Notes under the pieces: generated by a model | What the model saw: only the letters and a program-made list of their open reading frames with translations | Told to the model about the DNA's origin: nothing | Database searches by the model: none | Part shown: one piece after another, positions 51,630 through 61,331 of the stretch | How positions within the stretch are numbered: the stretch's first letter is position 1 | Layout: every line of letters begins with the position of its first letter | Program-made: the position numbers and the translations under genes | From: JALYUS01 sp038231255 | Lineage (GTDB): Bacteria; Chloroflexota; Chloroflexia; Thermomicrobiales; JALYUS01 | NCBI GenBank assembly: GCA_038231255.1 | Contig: JBBRLR010000010.1 | Coordinates: 11,560 to 75,559, forward strand | DNA: 64,000 nucleotides | Direction of reading: 5' to 3'

Positions 51630-52586
51630 CTAGGAGGCGGGCTGGGTCTTGAGATTTTCCATCGCGCTGACGAGTTCGCGCACCGCCCCGGCGGAGCGTT
51701 GCAGCGCGCCGTACTCGTCGGCGGTCAGTTCGATCTCGATCACCTGCTCGCGCCCGTTCGCACCGAGTTTGCACGGCACACCGACGAACAAACCGTGGAT
51801 GCCGTACTCCCCTTCGAGCAGCACCGAGGTCGGCATGATCCGCTTCTTGTCGAGCAGGATCGAATCTACCATCGCGCAGACGGAGGAGGCGGGCGCATAG
51901 AAGGCGCTGCCCGTTTTCAGCAGGTTGACGACCTCCGCGCCGCCGTTCGCCGTGCGCTGGACGATCGCGTCAATCCGCTCCTGCGACAACAACGCGGGCA
52001 GAGGGATGCCGGCGACGGTCGTGTAGCGTGGCAGCGGCACCATCGTGTCGCCGTGGCCACCGAGAACGAACGCCGTCACATCCTCCACCGACACATCGAG
52101 TTCCCGCGCGATGAAACTGCGGAAGCGCGCGCTGTCGAGGACGCCCGCCTGCCCGATGACGCGTTCCTTCGGGAAGCCGGACGCCTCCAAAGCGATATGG
52201 CACATCGCGTCGAGCGGGTTGGAGACGAGCAGGAGGATGGTGTCGGGCGACTGCGCGACGACCTGCTCCGTCACGCTGCGGACGATGTTCATATTGGTGC
52301 GCAACAGGTCGTCGCGGCTCATGCCGGGCTTGCGCGCGATGCCGGAGGTGATGACGACGATGTCCGACCCGGCCGTTTCCTCGTAGCTGTTCGTGCCGGT
52401 CAGCAGCGTGTCGTATCCCTCAACGGGGCCGGACTGGTTGAGGTCGAGCGCCTTCCCCTGCGGCAAGCCCTCGACGATGTCCACGAGCACGATGTCCGCG
52501 TAATCGCGCTCGGCGAGCCGCTGCGCGGTCGTGCCACCGACCATCCCCGCACCCACGACGGTAATCTTCTTCCGCGCCCCTGCCAT
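51630..52586 (-). CDS. mdh: Malate dehydrogenase
   Basis: 318 residues of the lactate/malate dehydrogenase family. It has the NAD-binding GAGMVGGTTAQRL at 12-24, the substrate loop ITSGIARKPGMSRDD (Arg rather than lactate-type Gln), GQAGVLDSARFRSFIA and the active-site GGHGDTMVPLPRY with its catalytic His. The enzyme interconverts malate and oxaloacetate in the citric acid cycle, alongside sdhCAB in this window. It leads the mdh-moeA pair. Confidence 0.93.
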   Translation of the reverse strand: MAGARKKITVVGAGMVGGTTAQRLAERDYADIVLVDIVEGLPQGKALDLNQSGPVEGYDTLLTGTNSYEETAGSDIVVITSGIARKPGMSRDDLLRTNMNIVRSVTEQVVAQSPDTILLLVSNPLDAMCHIALEASGFPKERVIGQAGVLDSARFRSFIARELDVSVEDVTAFVLGGHGDTMVPLPRYTTVAGIPLPALLSQERIDAIVQRTANGGAEVVNLLKTGSAFYAPASSVCAMVDSILLDKKRIMPTSVLLEGEYGIHGLFVGVPCKLGANGREQVIEIELTADEYGALQRSAGAVRELVSAMENLKTQPAS

Positions 52587-52659
52587 CGTCGCACTCCCTC
52601 CGCGTCGGCTGATTCACGTCTCCGCCCCAGTACGCCGGGCAGATCATCGTATCACAAGC

Positions 52660-52755
52660 GGATAGCAGGCAGTAGGCAATAGGCGCGGGCAGCGAAGATG
52701 CCAGTCAGATGTTAAGCGCGTACTGCCAGCCACCTGCTACCCGCTGCCCGCTATG
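52660..52755. repeat. Heptad-type hairpin reaching into ogt
   Basis: Left arm GGATAGC AGGCAGT AGGCAAT AGGCGCG and right arm (inverted) GCATAGC GGGCAGC GGGTAGC AGGTGGC. The right arm encodes the tail of the Ogt protein (from about AHSGQRVAGGWQ). Confidence 0.65.
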
Positions 52756-53277
52756 CGCGCGTTCGTGGTCGAGCAGCCAGCGTTTAACGTGGACGCCCCA
52801 GGCGTAGCCCGTCAGACTGCCATCGCTGCCAAGGACGCGGTGGCACGGCACGATGATCGAGACGGGATTGTGCGCGACTGCCCCGCCGACCGCCTGCGCG
52901 CCGCCCGGCTGGCCGAGGGCGCGCGCGAGATCGCGGTACGTCACGGTGTCGCCGTAGGGAATGGTGAGCAGCGATTCCCAGACCCGCCGCTGGAACGGCG
53001 TCCCGACCAGATCGAGGGGCAGATCGAAGGTTTGACGCGCGCCGCTCAGGTAATAGGTCAGTTGCGCCGTCGCATCCGCGAGCATGCCGGTATCCGGCAC
53101 GAGCGGCGCGGGGCAATATCGCTGGAGGGAATCGCGCGCCGCCGTCGTCTCCGCGTGCGCCGCGATGATCAGCGCACAAACCCCCCGCTCCGTCCCCGCC
53201 ACGAGCATATCGCCGACGGGCATCGGGACCGCGACATACGAAACGATGGCCACGTCGCATTTGATACCCTGCATCAT
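52705..53277 (-). CDS. ogt: Methylated-DNA-[protein]-cysteine S-methyltransferase
   Basis: 190 residues. GTPFQRRVWESLLTIPYGDTVTYRDLARALG is the DNA-binding part and NPVSIIVPCHRVLGSDGSLTGYAWGVHVKRWLLDHE holds the PCHRV active-site cysteine that takes the methyl group from O6-methylguanine in a single suicide step. The C-terminal 15 or so residues are encoded by a repeat arm. The start overlaps the upstream Uma2 gene by four bases, so the two form a small operon. ATG 53277 or 53274 are both possible. Confidence 0.9.
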   Translation of the reverse strand: MMQGIKCDVAIVSYVAVPMPVGDMLVAGTERGVCALIIAAHAETTAARDSLQRYCPAPLVPDTGMLADATAQLTYYLSGARQTFDLPLDLVGTPFQRRVWESLLTIPYGDTVTYRDLARALGQPGGAQAVGGAVAHNPVSIIVPCHRVLGSDGSLTGYAWGVHVKRWLLDHERAHSGQRVAGGWQYALNI

Positions 53278-53825
53278 GGCGCCATGAATAGCGCGTCTGC
53301 CCGCAATTCGAGGCCCGGCAGAACGCGCGAGGGGACAGAATCTTCTCCTCGCGCCAGCGCGATCGCGACATATGTTCCGCGCACAAGCGCGAAAACCGTC
53401 GAGGTTTTCGCTTCGGGATCAACGATCCAGTATTCCTTGACACCGAACCGCGCATATCGTTCGTACTTGACGGTGCGATCATAGCCACGCGTCGAAGGAG
53501 ATGCGATTTCGATGCACAGATCGGGCGCACCGTGCATCCCTTTCACCTCAACGAGCGGCATGCGGTCGTGGGAAATAAAGGCGATATCGGGCTCGAACAC
53601 GTCGTGCGGACTCAACATTACCGCGAAGGGGGCGTAAAAGAGACGACCCAGCCCGTGCTGCCGGATATGAGCGCCGAGCAACCACGTTAGTTCGGCGCTC
53701 GTCCATTGATGCGCGGTGATCAGCGGCGGCGACACGATCACCTCCCCGTCAATGATCTCGTAGCGATTGCCATCGTCCGGGAAAGTCTCGTAGTCTTTGT
53801 AGGTCAGTTTCGTTCTCGTCGCCAC
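53274..53825 (-). CDS. Uma2-family putative nuclease (DUF820)
   Basis: 183 residues from GTG 53825. The PD-(D/E)xK-like core is seen in FEPDIAF, PDLCIEIASPSTRGYDRTVKYERYARFGVKEYWIVDP, including the EIxSPST and Kx2RY positions of the family. These proteins are abundant in cyanobacteria and Chloroflexota and are thought to be nucleases of mobile-element or defense origin; the activity is unproven. It precedes ogt with overlapping stop and start. Confidence 0.82.
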   Translation of the reverse strand: MATRTKLTYKDYETFPDDGNRYEIIDGEVIVSPPLITAHQWTSAELTWLLGAHIRQHGLGRLFYAPFAVMLSPHDVFEPDIAFISHDRMPLVEVKGMHGAPDLCIEIASPSTRGYDRTVKYERYARFGVKEYWIVDPEAKTSTVFALVRGTYVAIALARGEDSVPSRVLPGLELRADALFMAP

Positions 53826-53870
53826 GGTGTGCCCCCTTGCTGTGCGGGAAGATGTGCGCGCCATTATATC

Positions 53871-54557
53871 TTACGGGCGGGCGGCACGGGCGAGGCGTTG
53901 GGCTTCGTTGTGGGCGAGGCGAGAGGGTTCGGGGAGCTTGGTGCGCACCGCGCTTTGGCGGACGATTTCAACCGCCGCGTCGAGCGTGATGCGGTGGCCG
54001 ACGGAGGGGAAAACGGGCGCGACGCCGGTCCGCGTCCTGAGCGCCATCGCGACGACCTCACCCTTGTCCACGAGAGGCGCGACGCTGCCCGCTTCCTCCG
54101 CCAGCCCCGCGTATCGCCCGACGAGGATGGACTTCGCGCAGCCGAGTGTCGGCACATTCACCGCGAGGCCGAGATGGCACGCCAGCCCGAAACGGCGCGG
54201 ATGAGACCGCCCGTGGCCGTCCGCGATCAGCACGTCGGGCGCCTGGGGCAATTGTTCCAGCGCGGCGATGGCGGCGGGCAGTTCCCGCCACGAGAGTAGC
54301 CCCGGCACGTAGGGATACGCGAGCGGCGCGTCGGCGGAAACGACGGCAATCAGCGTCAGATCGGGGAAGGTGACGAGCGCCGCGACGCCGATCGCCCGAT
54401 CCGCGCCGAGGTGGACATCAACGGCGGCAATCGTTTCCGTCGGATGCGCCAGCGGCTCTTCCCGCACCAGCGCCGCCCAGACGCGCTGCCGGGCAATCGC
54501 CTCGCGCGGCGGCTCGGCGGGATCGGGCAGGTACGCGGGATTGACCGTGATGCGCAT
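53871..54557 (-). CDS. nfi: Endonuclease V
   Basis: 228 residues from ATG 54557. The family motifs are TIAAVDVHL with the first catalytic Asp, YPYVPGLLSWRE, VLIADGHGRSHPRRFGLACHLGL and VPTLGCAKS. Endonuclease V nicks DNA near deoxyinosine, the product of adenine deamination. A longer frame upstream extends into the large palindrome and is not used. It is 45 bases before the Uma2 start on the same strand. Confidence 0.85.
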   Translation of the reverse strand: MRITVNPAYLPDPAEPPREAIARQRVWAALVREEPLAHPTETIAAVDVHLGADRAIGVAALVTFPDLTLIAVVSADAPLAYPYVPGLLSWRELPAAIAALEQLPQAPDVLIADGHGRSHPRRFGLACHLGLAVNVPTLGCAKSILVGRYAGLAEEAGSVAPLVDKGEVVAMALRTRTGVAPVFPSVGHRITLDAAVEIVRQSAVRTKLPEPSRLAHNEAQRLARAARP

Positions 54558-54578
54558 ACGCTTCACCAGACCCAGTGG

Positions 54579-54715
54579 CGTAGGCTGATGAACCTTTACA
54601 ACGTAACCGGGTAATCGTGGGGCAGCAGGCTGGAAAGTCTGCCCTACCGGTAGCACCGGCTTTCCAGCCTGTGAAGCCAGTACCCGATCAAGTTTTTAAG
54701 ATTCATCAGCCTACG
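54579..54715. repeat. 137-bp nested palindrome (MITE-like)
   Basis: Three nested arm pairs: CGTAGGCTGATGAA/TTCATCAGCCTACG (54579-54592 and 54702-54715), CGGGTA/TACCCG (54608-54613 and 54681-54686), and CAGGCTGGAAAG/CTTTCCAGCCTG (54626-54637 and 54660-54671). It is non-coding and lies directly before the endonuclease V start, where it may carry or block its promoter. A further GACGCAGGCTGAAGCCTCC half-element follows at 54733-54762. Confidence 0.8.
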
Positions 54716-54770
54716 TCCCAGTGCGATACGAGGAACGGGGACGCAGGCTGAAGCCTCCGCTACCGATCTA

Positions 54771-54953
54771 TTACATCCGCCGTTTGCGGTGATAGAACAC
54801 GATCTGCACGACGGTGATCACGATCATCACCAGCACGCTTGCCCGGAAGAGCCAGCCGAAGTCCTTCTGCACCCGAGTTGATTGCCGAAGTTCATGCCGA
54901 AGACACCCGTTCAGAATGGAGGTTGGCAAGAAGATGGCCGCGACGTCCCGCAT
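54771..54953 (-). pseudogene. CorA-type magnesium transporter C-terminal remnant
   Basis: 60 codons: AAIFLPTSILNG at the start and FGWLFRASVLVMIVITVVQIVFYHRKRR at the end match the two C-terminal helices of CorA. The intervening loop should hold the GMN signature. In the present frame it is scrambled, but in the next frame the same bases read TGVFGMNFGNQLG. Two compensating shifts (an extra base near 54907 and another near 54870) therefore changed about 15 codons. The large N-terminal domain is absent and a stop lies just upstream, so this is a decayed fragment. Confidence 0.7.
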
Positions 54954-55335
54954 CGCGTGCTATGCTCCACTTTCGTCTGAAACTATTTCAATGAAAGTGC
55001 AGCAGAGCGGCCAATGTGCTCCATAGGAGAAGGCAATGCTATCGCGCCTGAGTGCCTGACGATTGGCAGCGGCGGTGTTATACTCTCCTTTGTGATGACT
55101 GTGACGATCCTGCGACGGCTTTTTGGGGCGCATGCACGGACACGATGCACGCGGAGCCGGACGGAAATAAGAACAGGTAGATGCGTCGTTGGAATGCACA
55201 CACGACAGATAGTGGACAGTCGAAGTCGAAGTTGGCTATCGCGATGATCGCGCCATGCCATAGCGAAGGCATGGCGAGGTTTGAACACGGGCGACGGGGC
55301 GCGTTGCCCCGGACGAGCGGAGCGGAGATGAGCGT
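54954..55335 (+). other. Intergenic region and structured leader before sdhC
   Basis: No gene is visible in these 382 bases. A promoter candidate (55056-55084, listed separately) would give a 245-base leader with two clear hairpins: CGCCATGCC/GGCATGGCG (55251-55259 and 55268-55276) and GGGGC/GCCCC (55296-55300 and 55306-55310). A GGAG site at 55324-55327 precedes the sdhC ATG by eight bases. Confidence 0.5.
55056..55084 (+). promoter_or_regulatory. Probable sdhCAB promoter
   Basis: CTGACG (55056-55061) and TATACT (55079-55084) are 17 bases apart, a good sigma-70-type match, facing sdhC. Confidence 0.55.
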
Positions 55336-56016
55336 ATGGCTGCGACGGTAGCGCTTTATCGCACGTCAATCGGCAAAAAGACGGTCATGGCGGTGACGGG
55401 GATCATCATGTACCTGTTCATGATTCTCCATATCTACGGCAACCTGAAGGTCGTCGAGGGGCACGATAAATTCAACGCCTACAGCGACTACATCCGCACC
55501 GTCGGCAACCCGATCTTCTTCCGCACCGAACTTCTGTGGATCATCCGCGTCGTCCTGCTCGTTTCCGTGATCCTGCACATCGTCGCGGCGGTACAACTGA
55601 CGCAGCAGAGCGTCGCCAGCCGCCCGGTGCGCTACGTCAACAAGAAGGATACGGATGCCACCATCGCCTCCCGCACGATGCGCTGGGGCGGCCTCGTGAT
55701 CTTCTTCTTCATCATCTACCACATCCTCGACCTGACGGTTGGCGTCGCCCACACCGGCGCGTACCGGGAGGGCGATGTCTACGGCAATGTCGTCTCCGGT
55801 TTCAGCCATTGGTACGTGACGATCTTCTACCTTCTCGCGATGCTCGCACTCGGATTTCACCTGTATCACGGCGTTTGGAGCATGTTCCAGACGCTCGGCG
55901 TCAATCGCCGCAAGTACAATCGCTTCTTCCGGGGCCTCGCCCTCGTCTCGGCGGTACTGATCGCCGGGGGCGGTTGCGCCGTTCCGCTCGCCGTCTTGAC
56001 CGGAATCGTCAGTTAG
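55336..56016 (+). CDS. sdhC: Succinate dehydrogenase cytochrome b subunit
   Basis: 226 residues with five helices, the single large membrane subunit of the Bacteroides/epsilonproteobacterial-type complex that carries two hemes b. Candidate heme-ligand histidines lie in MILHIYGN, VILHIVAAV, FIIYHILDL and GFHLYHGVWS. It anchors SdhAB and passes electrons to the quinone pool. It starts the sdhCAB operon, with 15 bases to sdhA. Confidence 0.93.
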   Translation: MAATVALYRTSIGKKTVMAVTGIIMYLFMILHIYGNLKVVEGHDKFNAYSDYIRTVGNPIFFRTELLWIIRVVLLVSVILHIVAAVQLTQQSVASRPVRYVNKKDTDATIASRTMRWGGLVIFFFIIYHILDLTVGVAHTGAYREGDVYGNVVSGFSHWYVTIFYLLAMLALGFHLYHGVWSMFQTLGVNRRKYNRFFRGLALVSAVLIAGGGCAVPLAVLTGIVS

Positions 56017-56031
56017 GAAAGTGAATCAGCG

Positions 56032-58007
56032 ATGGCAACGACAATTGCCCCTCCGACCGTTGACGTTGGCCGCCGCGCACCGGGCGGGCGCGACATCGTG
56101 CTGGACGCCAAAATTCCGTCCGGGCCAATCGAGCAGAAGTGGGAGAAGCACCAGTTCGAGATGAAACTGGTGAACCCCGCGAACAAGCGGAAGTTCACCA
56201 TCCTGATCGTCGGTTCCGGCCTCGCGGGCGCGTCCGCCGCCGCGACGCTGGCCGAACTCGGCTACCACGTCAAGTGCTTCTGCTACCAGGACTCGCCGCG
56301 CCGCGCACACAGCATCGCCGCGCAGGGCGGCATCAACGCCGCTAAGAACTACCGCAACGACGGCGACAGCGTCTATCGCCTCTTCTACGACACCGTCAAG
56401 GGCGGCGACTTCCGCTCCCGCGAGGCGAATGTCTACCGGCTGGCGCAGATCAGCGTCAACATCATTGACCAGTGCGTCGCGCAGGGCGTCCCCTTCGCGC
56501 GCGAGTACGGTGGCCTGCTCGACAACCGCTCCTTTGGCGGCGCGCAGGTGTCGCGCACCTTCTACGCGCGGGGCCAGACGGGGCAGCAACTGCTGATCGG
56601 TGCATACTCGGCGCTGTCGCGGCAGATCGGCCTCGGCAATGTGGAAATGTATTCACGCCACGAGATGCTCGACCTCGTCGTCGTGGACGGCGTGGCGCGG
56701 GGTATCGTCGCGCGCGACCTCGTAACGGGCGAGACCACGCCGCATGTCGCCGACGCCGTTGTGCTGGCTTCCGGCGGCTATGGCAATGTCTACTACCTTT
56801 CGACGAATGCAAAGGGGTGCAACGTCACGGCAGACTGGCGGGCGTACAAGCATGGCGCATTGTTCGCCAACCCCTGCTACACACAGATTCACCCCACCTG
56901 CATTCCGGTGTCGGGCGATCACCAGTCAAAACTGACGCTGATGAGCGAATCGCTGCGCAACGACGGGCGCGTCTGGGTGCCGACCCGAGCGGGCGACGCA
57001 CGACCGCCCGCGCAGATACCCGAGAGCGAGCGCGATTATTTCCTCGAACGGAAGTATCCGAGCTTCGGCAACCTTGTCCCGCGCGATGTCGCCTCCCGCA
57101 ATGCGAAAGAAGTCTGCGACGAGGGTCGCGGCGTCGGCCCCGGCGGGCGCGGCGTCTATCTGGATTTCGCGGACGCAATCAAGCGACTCGGGAAGCGCGT
57201 CGTCGAGGAGCGGTACGGCAACTTGTTCGATATCTACAACAAGATCACCGGCGAGAACTCTTACGCGTCGCCGATGCGCATCTACCCCGCCATCCACTAC
57301 ACGATGGGCGGGCTGTGGGTAGACTACAATCTGATGAGCACGATCCCCGGCCTGTTCGTCGCGGGCGAGGCGAACTTCTCCGACCATGGCGCGAACCGCC
57401 TCGGCGCGAGCGCGCTGATGCAAGGGCTGGCGGACGGCTACTTCATCCTGCCCTACACGATTGGCGACTATCTCGCGACCGCCAAACTGCCGAAAGCAGA
57501 CACGACGCACCCCGCCTTCGCGGAGTCCGAAGCGGAGGTGAATGCCCGCGTCAAGCGGCTGCTCGGTATTCACGGCAACCGGACGGTGGATTCGTTCCAC
57601 CGCGAACTCGGTCACATCATGTGGGACAACTGCGGCATGGCGCGCACGGACGCCAGCCTCCGGCACGCAATCGCACAGATCGGGGAAGTGCGCGAGGAGT
57701 TCTGGCAGAACGTCAATGTGCTCGGCGAGAACGCGGAACTGAACCAGTCGCTCGAAAAGGCGGGCCGCGTCGCGGACTTCATCGAACTGGGTGAACTGAT
57801 CTGCACCGATGCGCTCAACCGCACCGAATCGTGCGGCGGCCATTTCCGCGAGGAGAGCCAGACGGCGGACGGCGAGGCCCTACGCGATGATGAGCATTTC
57901 TCGCACGTTTCGGCCTGGGAGTACACCGGCGTCGGCAACATCCCCGCGCTGCACAAGGAACCCCTCGAATTCGAGTATGTTCACCCCTCACAACGGAGCT
58001 ACGTGTA

Positions 58008-58008
<1 letters not shown>
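56032..58008 (+). CDS. sdhA: Succinate dehydrogenase/fumarate reductase flavoprotein subunit
   Basis: 658 residues. The FAD fold GSGLAGASAAATLAELG comes first, with the covalent-FAD-type RRAHSIAAQGGINAA around residue 90. Further motifs are VLASGGYGNVYYLSTNAKG, HPTCIP, the arginine-rich active site with TMGGLWVDYNLM and GLFVAGEANFSDHGANRLGASALMQG. It oxidises succinate to fumarate and passes electrons through SdhB. Its stop overlaps the sdhB start by one base. Confidence 0.96.
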
Positions 58009-58838
<830 letters not shown>

Positions 58839-58901
58839 CGAGTATCATCCGTTCGCCAGGCGATCAACACCATGTTCTCTCATCCCCGGAGGTGCTTTGC
58901 C

Positions 58902-59603
58902 ATGCAATTCAAGTCGGCAGTCGCCGTCGCACTGATGACGCTTCTCCTTGCCGCGTGCGGTGGTACAGCCACCACAAGCACGCCGGTCCCGGCGCCGACA
59001 GCTGCTGCAAGCAATGGGGGGGCAGCCGATGCCTCCGCCTGTCCTACCCCGGTGCCGAGCGGCGCGACGAGCGCCCCGCCCGCCGCGCGCGCGAGCGGGA
59101 CGATCACGACGATCGCGGGCACGACCTTCACGCTTACCCAGCCGGACAAGACCACGCAGCTCGTCATGACCACCCCGAACACGATCTACAACAAGGAAAG
59201 TGCATCGAGCGTCGGCGTGATCGGTGCGGGCGACCTGCTCATGGTCGCGGGGACCACCAGCGGCGACAGCATCACCGCGACGATGATCTTCGACAACGGG
59301 ACGCAGATGATGCAGCGGCAACGCACCGCCCTGGCTGCCGGCTGCCCGTTCGTGCCGACCGGTGGCAATTTCACGATCGGCACGGTCACGAAGGCGAATG
59401 GGGCGATGCTGACGCTGGCCACGGCGGGAGGGAAAACGACGACCGTGACGACCGACGGCGCGACTAAAGTCACCCTGCGGCAGATGGCCACTTTCGCGGA
59501 CCTGAAGATGGGGGATCAAGCGAATGCGATGGCGAGCGGCAACGCGACGGCGACCAGCGGGTTCGTCGCGGTGGTCGTGAACGATCAGGGCGTCGCGCAG
59601 TAA
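58902..59603 (+). CDS. Secreted lipoprotein with DUF5666-like repeats
   Basis: 233 residues from ATG 58902, preceded by GGAGG. The signal ends in TLLLAAC, with lipidation at Cys19. After a Pro/Ala-rich linker there are two similar beta-rich units, GTITTIAGTTFTLTQPDKTT...AGDLLMVAGTTSGDSITATMIF and IGTVTKANGAMLTLATAGGKTTTV...MGDQANAMASG, as in DUF5666 proteins. It sits on the outer face of the membrane; its function is unknown. A strong terminator follows. Confidence 0.75.
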   Translation: MQFKSAVAVALMTLLLAACGGTATTSTPVPAPTAAASNGGAADASACPTPVPSGATSAPPAARASGTITTIAGTTFTLTQPDKTTQLVMTTPNTIYNKESASSVGVIGAGDLLMVAGTTSGDSITATMIFDNGTQMMQRQRTALAAGCPFVPTGGNFTIGTVTKANGAMLTLATAGGKTTTVTTDGATKVTLRQMATFADLKMGDQANAMASGNATATSGFVAVVVNDQGVAQ

Positions 59604-59622
59604 CCGAGAAGACACATGCCCC

Positions 59623-59662
59623 TATCGCCCGCCCCGCTTCTTCGGGGTGGGCGATATTCTTT
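59623..59662 (+). terminator. Strong intrinsic terminator
   Basis: TATCGCCCGCCCCG pairs with CGGGGTGGGCGATA (14 bp, one G-U) around CTTCTT, followed by TTCTTT. It ends the lipoprotein transcript. Confidence 0.85.
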
Positions 59663-60006
59663 GCCACCATGCGACCTCGCTCCGATACTGAGTTGGACAA
59701 AGGATGACCTCGCCACGAGCGGTGATATTGATAAGATGCATCGTGTATCGCCGCCGACTTTTCCAACGAAGTGGTTCAATGACGTTTCCGATCCGATGTT
59801 AAAGCAGTCGCCGCTCGTTCCTCTGAGGAAATTGCCGATATACAGGGAAACCGACAGCCAGATCGTTCTCAATATCTACACAGACGGGCCAATGGGTACT
59901 GAACAGCGAATGATCTTGGATACTGCCTTACACACATGGGAGTATGACGGCCACGAAGACGGATTTACTGGAGCGTTTATTGCTTGGCTAGGTTTCCTCT
60001 CGTTTA
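59663..60006 (+). other. Non-coding or decayed stretch before DUF433 gene
   Basis: Several frames are open but none looks like a protein over its length. The longest frame (59616 to 60419) mixes unrelated segments before joining the DUF433 domain, so its N-terminal part is not believed. The sequence is more AT-rich than the surrounding genes and may be the decayed 5' part of the fragment at 60007. Confidence 0.35.
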
Positions 60007-60138
60007 GTGGTACATCAGTACGATGCGCGGTGGATGTTGAACCACGACGATCCGCTACGGGCATTGCAGGAATACCTCTCGATTCTCGTTGGGGTGACGG
60101 TGAAAGAGATCGTTGTCGGGATCGAGGAAGTTGGATAG
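60007..60138 (+). pseudogene. Fragment of an unknown gene upstream of the DUF433 gene
   Basis: 43 codons, VVHQYDARWMLNHDDPLRAL then QEYLSILVGVTVKEIVVGIEEVG, end 20 bases before the DUF433 start. In the same frame a TAG (59989-59991) precedes it and is preceded by MTATKTDLLERLLLG. The periodic, protein-like texture suggests the end of a decayed or interrupted gene; no family is recognised. Confidence 0.3.
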
Positions 60139-60158
60139 ATTCAATGGAGGCCGCATCA

Positions 60159-60419
60159 ATGGAAAGAATCGTATCGCGACCGGGTGTGTTGTCGGGCGAA
60201 CCAACGATCGCGGGAACGCGCATCTCGGTTCGTACCGTCCTGCTCACCCATTGCGGATACCACGCCGATATGAAAAATATTCTCGACGCGCACGCAACGC
60301 TTACCACCGAAGATGTTCAGGCGGCATTGCAGTACTCTCACGAGCATCGTGACGAGATCAATCAGCACATCGCTGAAAATACCGAAGGCGAGGACATCCC
60401 CTACGACGAACTTGGATGA
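60159..60419 (+). CDS. DUF433 protein (antitoxin-like)
   Basis: 86 residues from ATG 60159, with GGAGG eight bases before it. The core RIVSRPGVLSGEPTIAGTRISVRTVL is the DUF433 helix-turn-helix-like fold often paired with DUF5615 PIN-like toxins. No such partner follows. Instead the stop overlaps the mobA start by four bases. It may be an orphan antitoxin or regulator. Confidence 0.8.
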   Translation: MERIVSRPGVLSGEPTIAGTRISVRTVLLTHCGYHADMKNILDAHATLTTEDVQAALQYSHEHRDEINQHIAENTEGEDIPYDELG

Positions 60420-61087
60420 CGGAGCATTTGCCACTCACCGCCGTTATCCTCGCGGGGGGGCGGAGCCGGAGGATGGGGACGGACAAGGCGCTACTGCGGC
60501 TACCGTCCGGGGGGCCGACGCTGATCGAACGGGTCGTGGTGGCGGCGCGGGCGGTGGCGGATGATGTCGTAGTCGTCGCGGAGGATGCGGGACGGTTGCC
60601 GCCGATGGACGCGCGCACGGTGCCGGACGCGATTGCGGGGGCGGGGCCGCTGGCGGGGCTGATCGCGGGGTTTGGGGCGGCGCGGCACGCGGACATCCTC
60701 GCGCTCGCTTGCGATCTGCCCTATCTCTCCGTGCCGCTCCTGGCGTGGATGGCGGCGTTGCCCCGGACGTGGGATGCGCTCGTGCCGTACCGCCCGAATG
60801 AAAATGGTAAGGCGGGCTGGGAGCCGCTGCACGCGATCTATGCCCGCGCCTGCCTCGCCCCGATGCGCGACGCGCTCGACCGGGGCGACCGGCAGGCGAC
60901 TGCCTTCTTCCCTGCTATCCATGTACAACCCCTGACCGCCGCCGAAATGTTTTTGTATGATACCGTCGGCCGTTCGCCTCAGAGCGTCAATACGCCAGAT
61001 GCGTGGGGCGAAGCCATCCGTTGGCTTGCGCATGGCTCTGACGCTATACTGCGCACGGGAAATGATGGGGCGAACGACGGAAAGTAG
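60416..61087 (+). CDS. mobA: Molybdenum cofactor guanylyltransferase
   Basis: 223 residues. LAGGRSRRMGTDKALL at about 12-27 is the nucleotide-binding signature; PDAIAGAGPLAGLIAGF and LALACDLPYLSV follow, with the PLHAIYARACL block near residue 140. MobA attaches GMP to molybdopterin, making the dinucleotide cofactor used by DMSO-reductase-type enzymes, though no such enzyme gene is in the window. It is translationally coupled to the DUF433 gene. Confidence 0.88.
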   Translation: MTEHLPLTAVILAGGRSRRMGTDKALLRLPSGGPTLIERVVVAARAVADDVVVVAEDAGRLPPMDARTVPDAIAGAGPLAGLIAGFGAARHADILALACDLPYLSVPLLAWMAALPRTWDALVPYRPNENGKAGWEPLHAIYARACLAPMRDALDRGDRQATAFFPAIHVQPLTAAEMFLYDTVGRSPQSVNTPDAWGEAIRWLAHGSDAILRTGNDGANDGK

Positions 61088-61094
61088 GGGAGGG

Positions 61095-61331
61095 GTGGAT
61101 ACGCGTCAGTATCACGTAGTACTGGAATGGGATCCGCAGGATCAGGTATGGGTGACCTTCGTTCCCGCGCTCAACGACCTTTCTACCTATGGGGAGACGC
61201 GAGAAGATGCGCTCGCCAATACACAAGAAGCCATCGAGGGCTACCTCGAAGCGGCGACAAAGGAAGGGATCGCGATTCCCGCCTATGGCATCGCGCCGGA
61301 AGTTGTGCAGGTCGAAGTTGCGGTTCCGTGA
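61095..61331 (+). CDS. hicB: HicB-family antitoxin
   Basis: 78 residues from GTG 61095, preceded by AGGGGAGGGG. The partial RNase-H-like fold is recognisable: YHVVLEWDPQDQVWVTFVPALNDLSTYGETREDALANTQEAIEGYLE. HicB normally binds and silences HicA and represses the operon. The stop overlaps the hicA GTG by four bases. Because hicA is broken, this is probably a relic. Confidence 0.85.
   Translation: MDTRQYHVVLEWDPQDQVWVTFVPALNDLSTYGETREDALANTQEAIEGYLEAATKEGIAIPAYGIAPEVVQVEVAVP

Noticed and set aside
59616..60158. Fusion of an unknown N-terminal region with the DUF433 protein
   Set aside because: The DUF433 domain has its own GGAGG and ATG at 60159, and the upstream part overlaps a terminator and incompatible frames.
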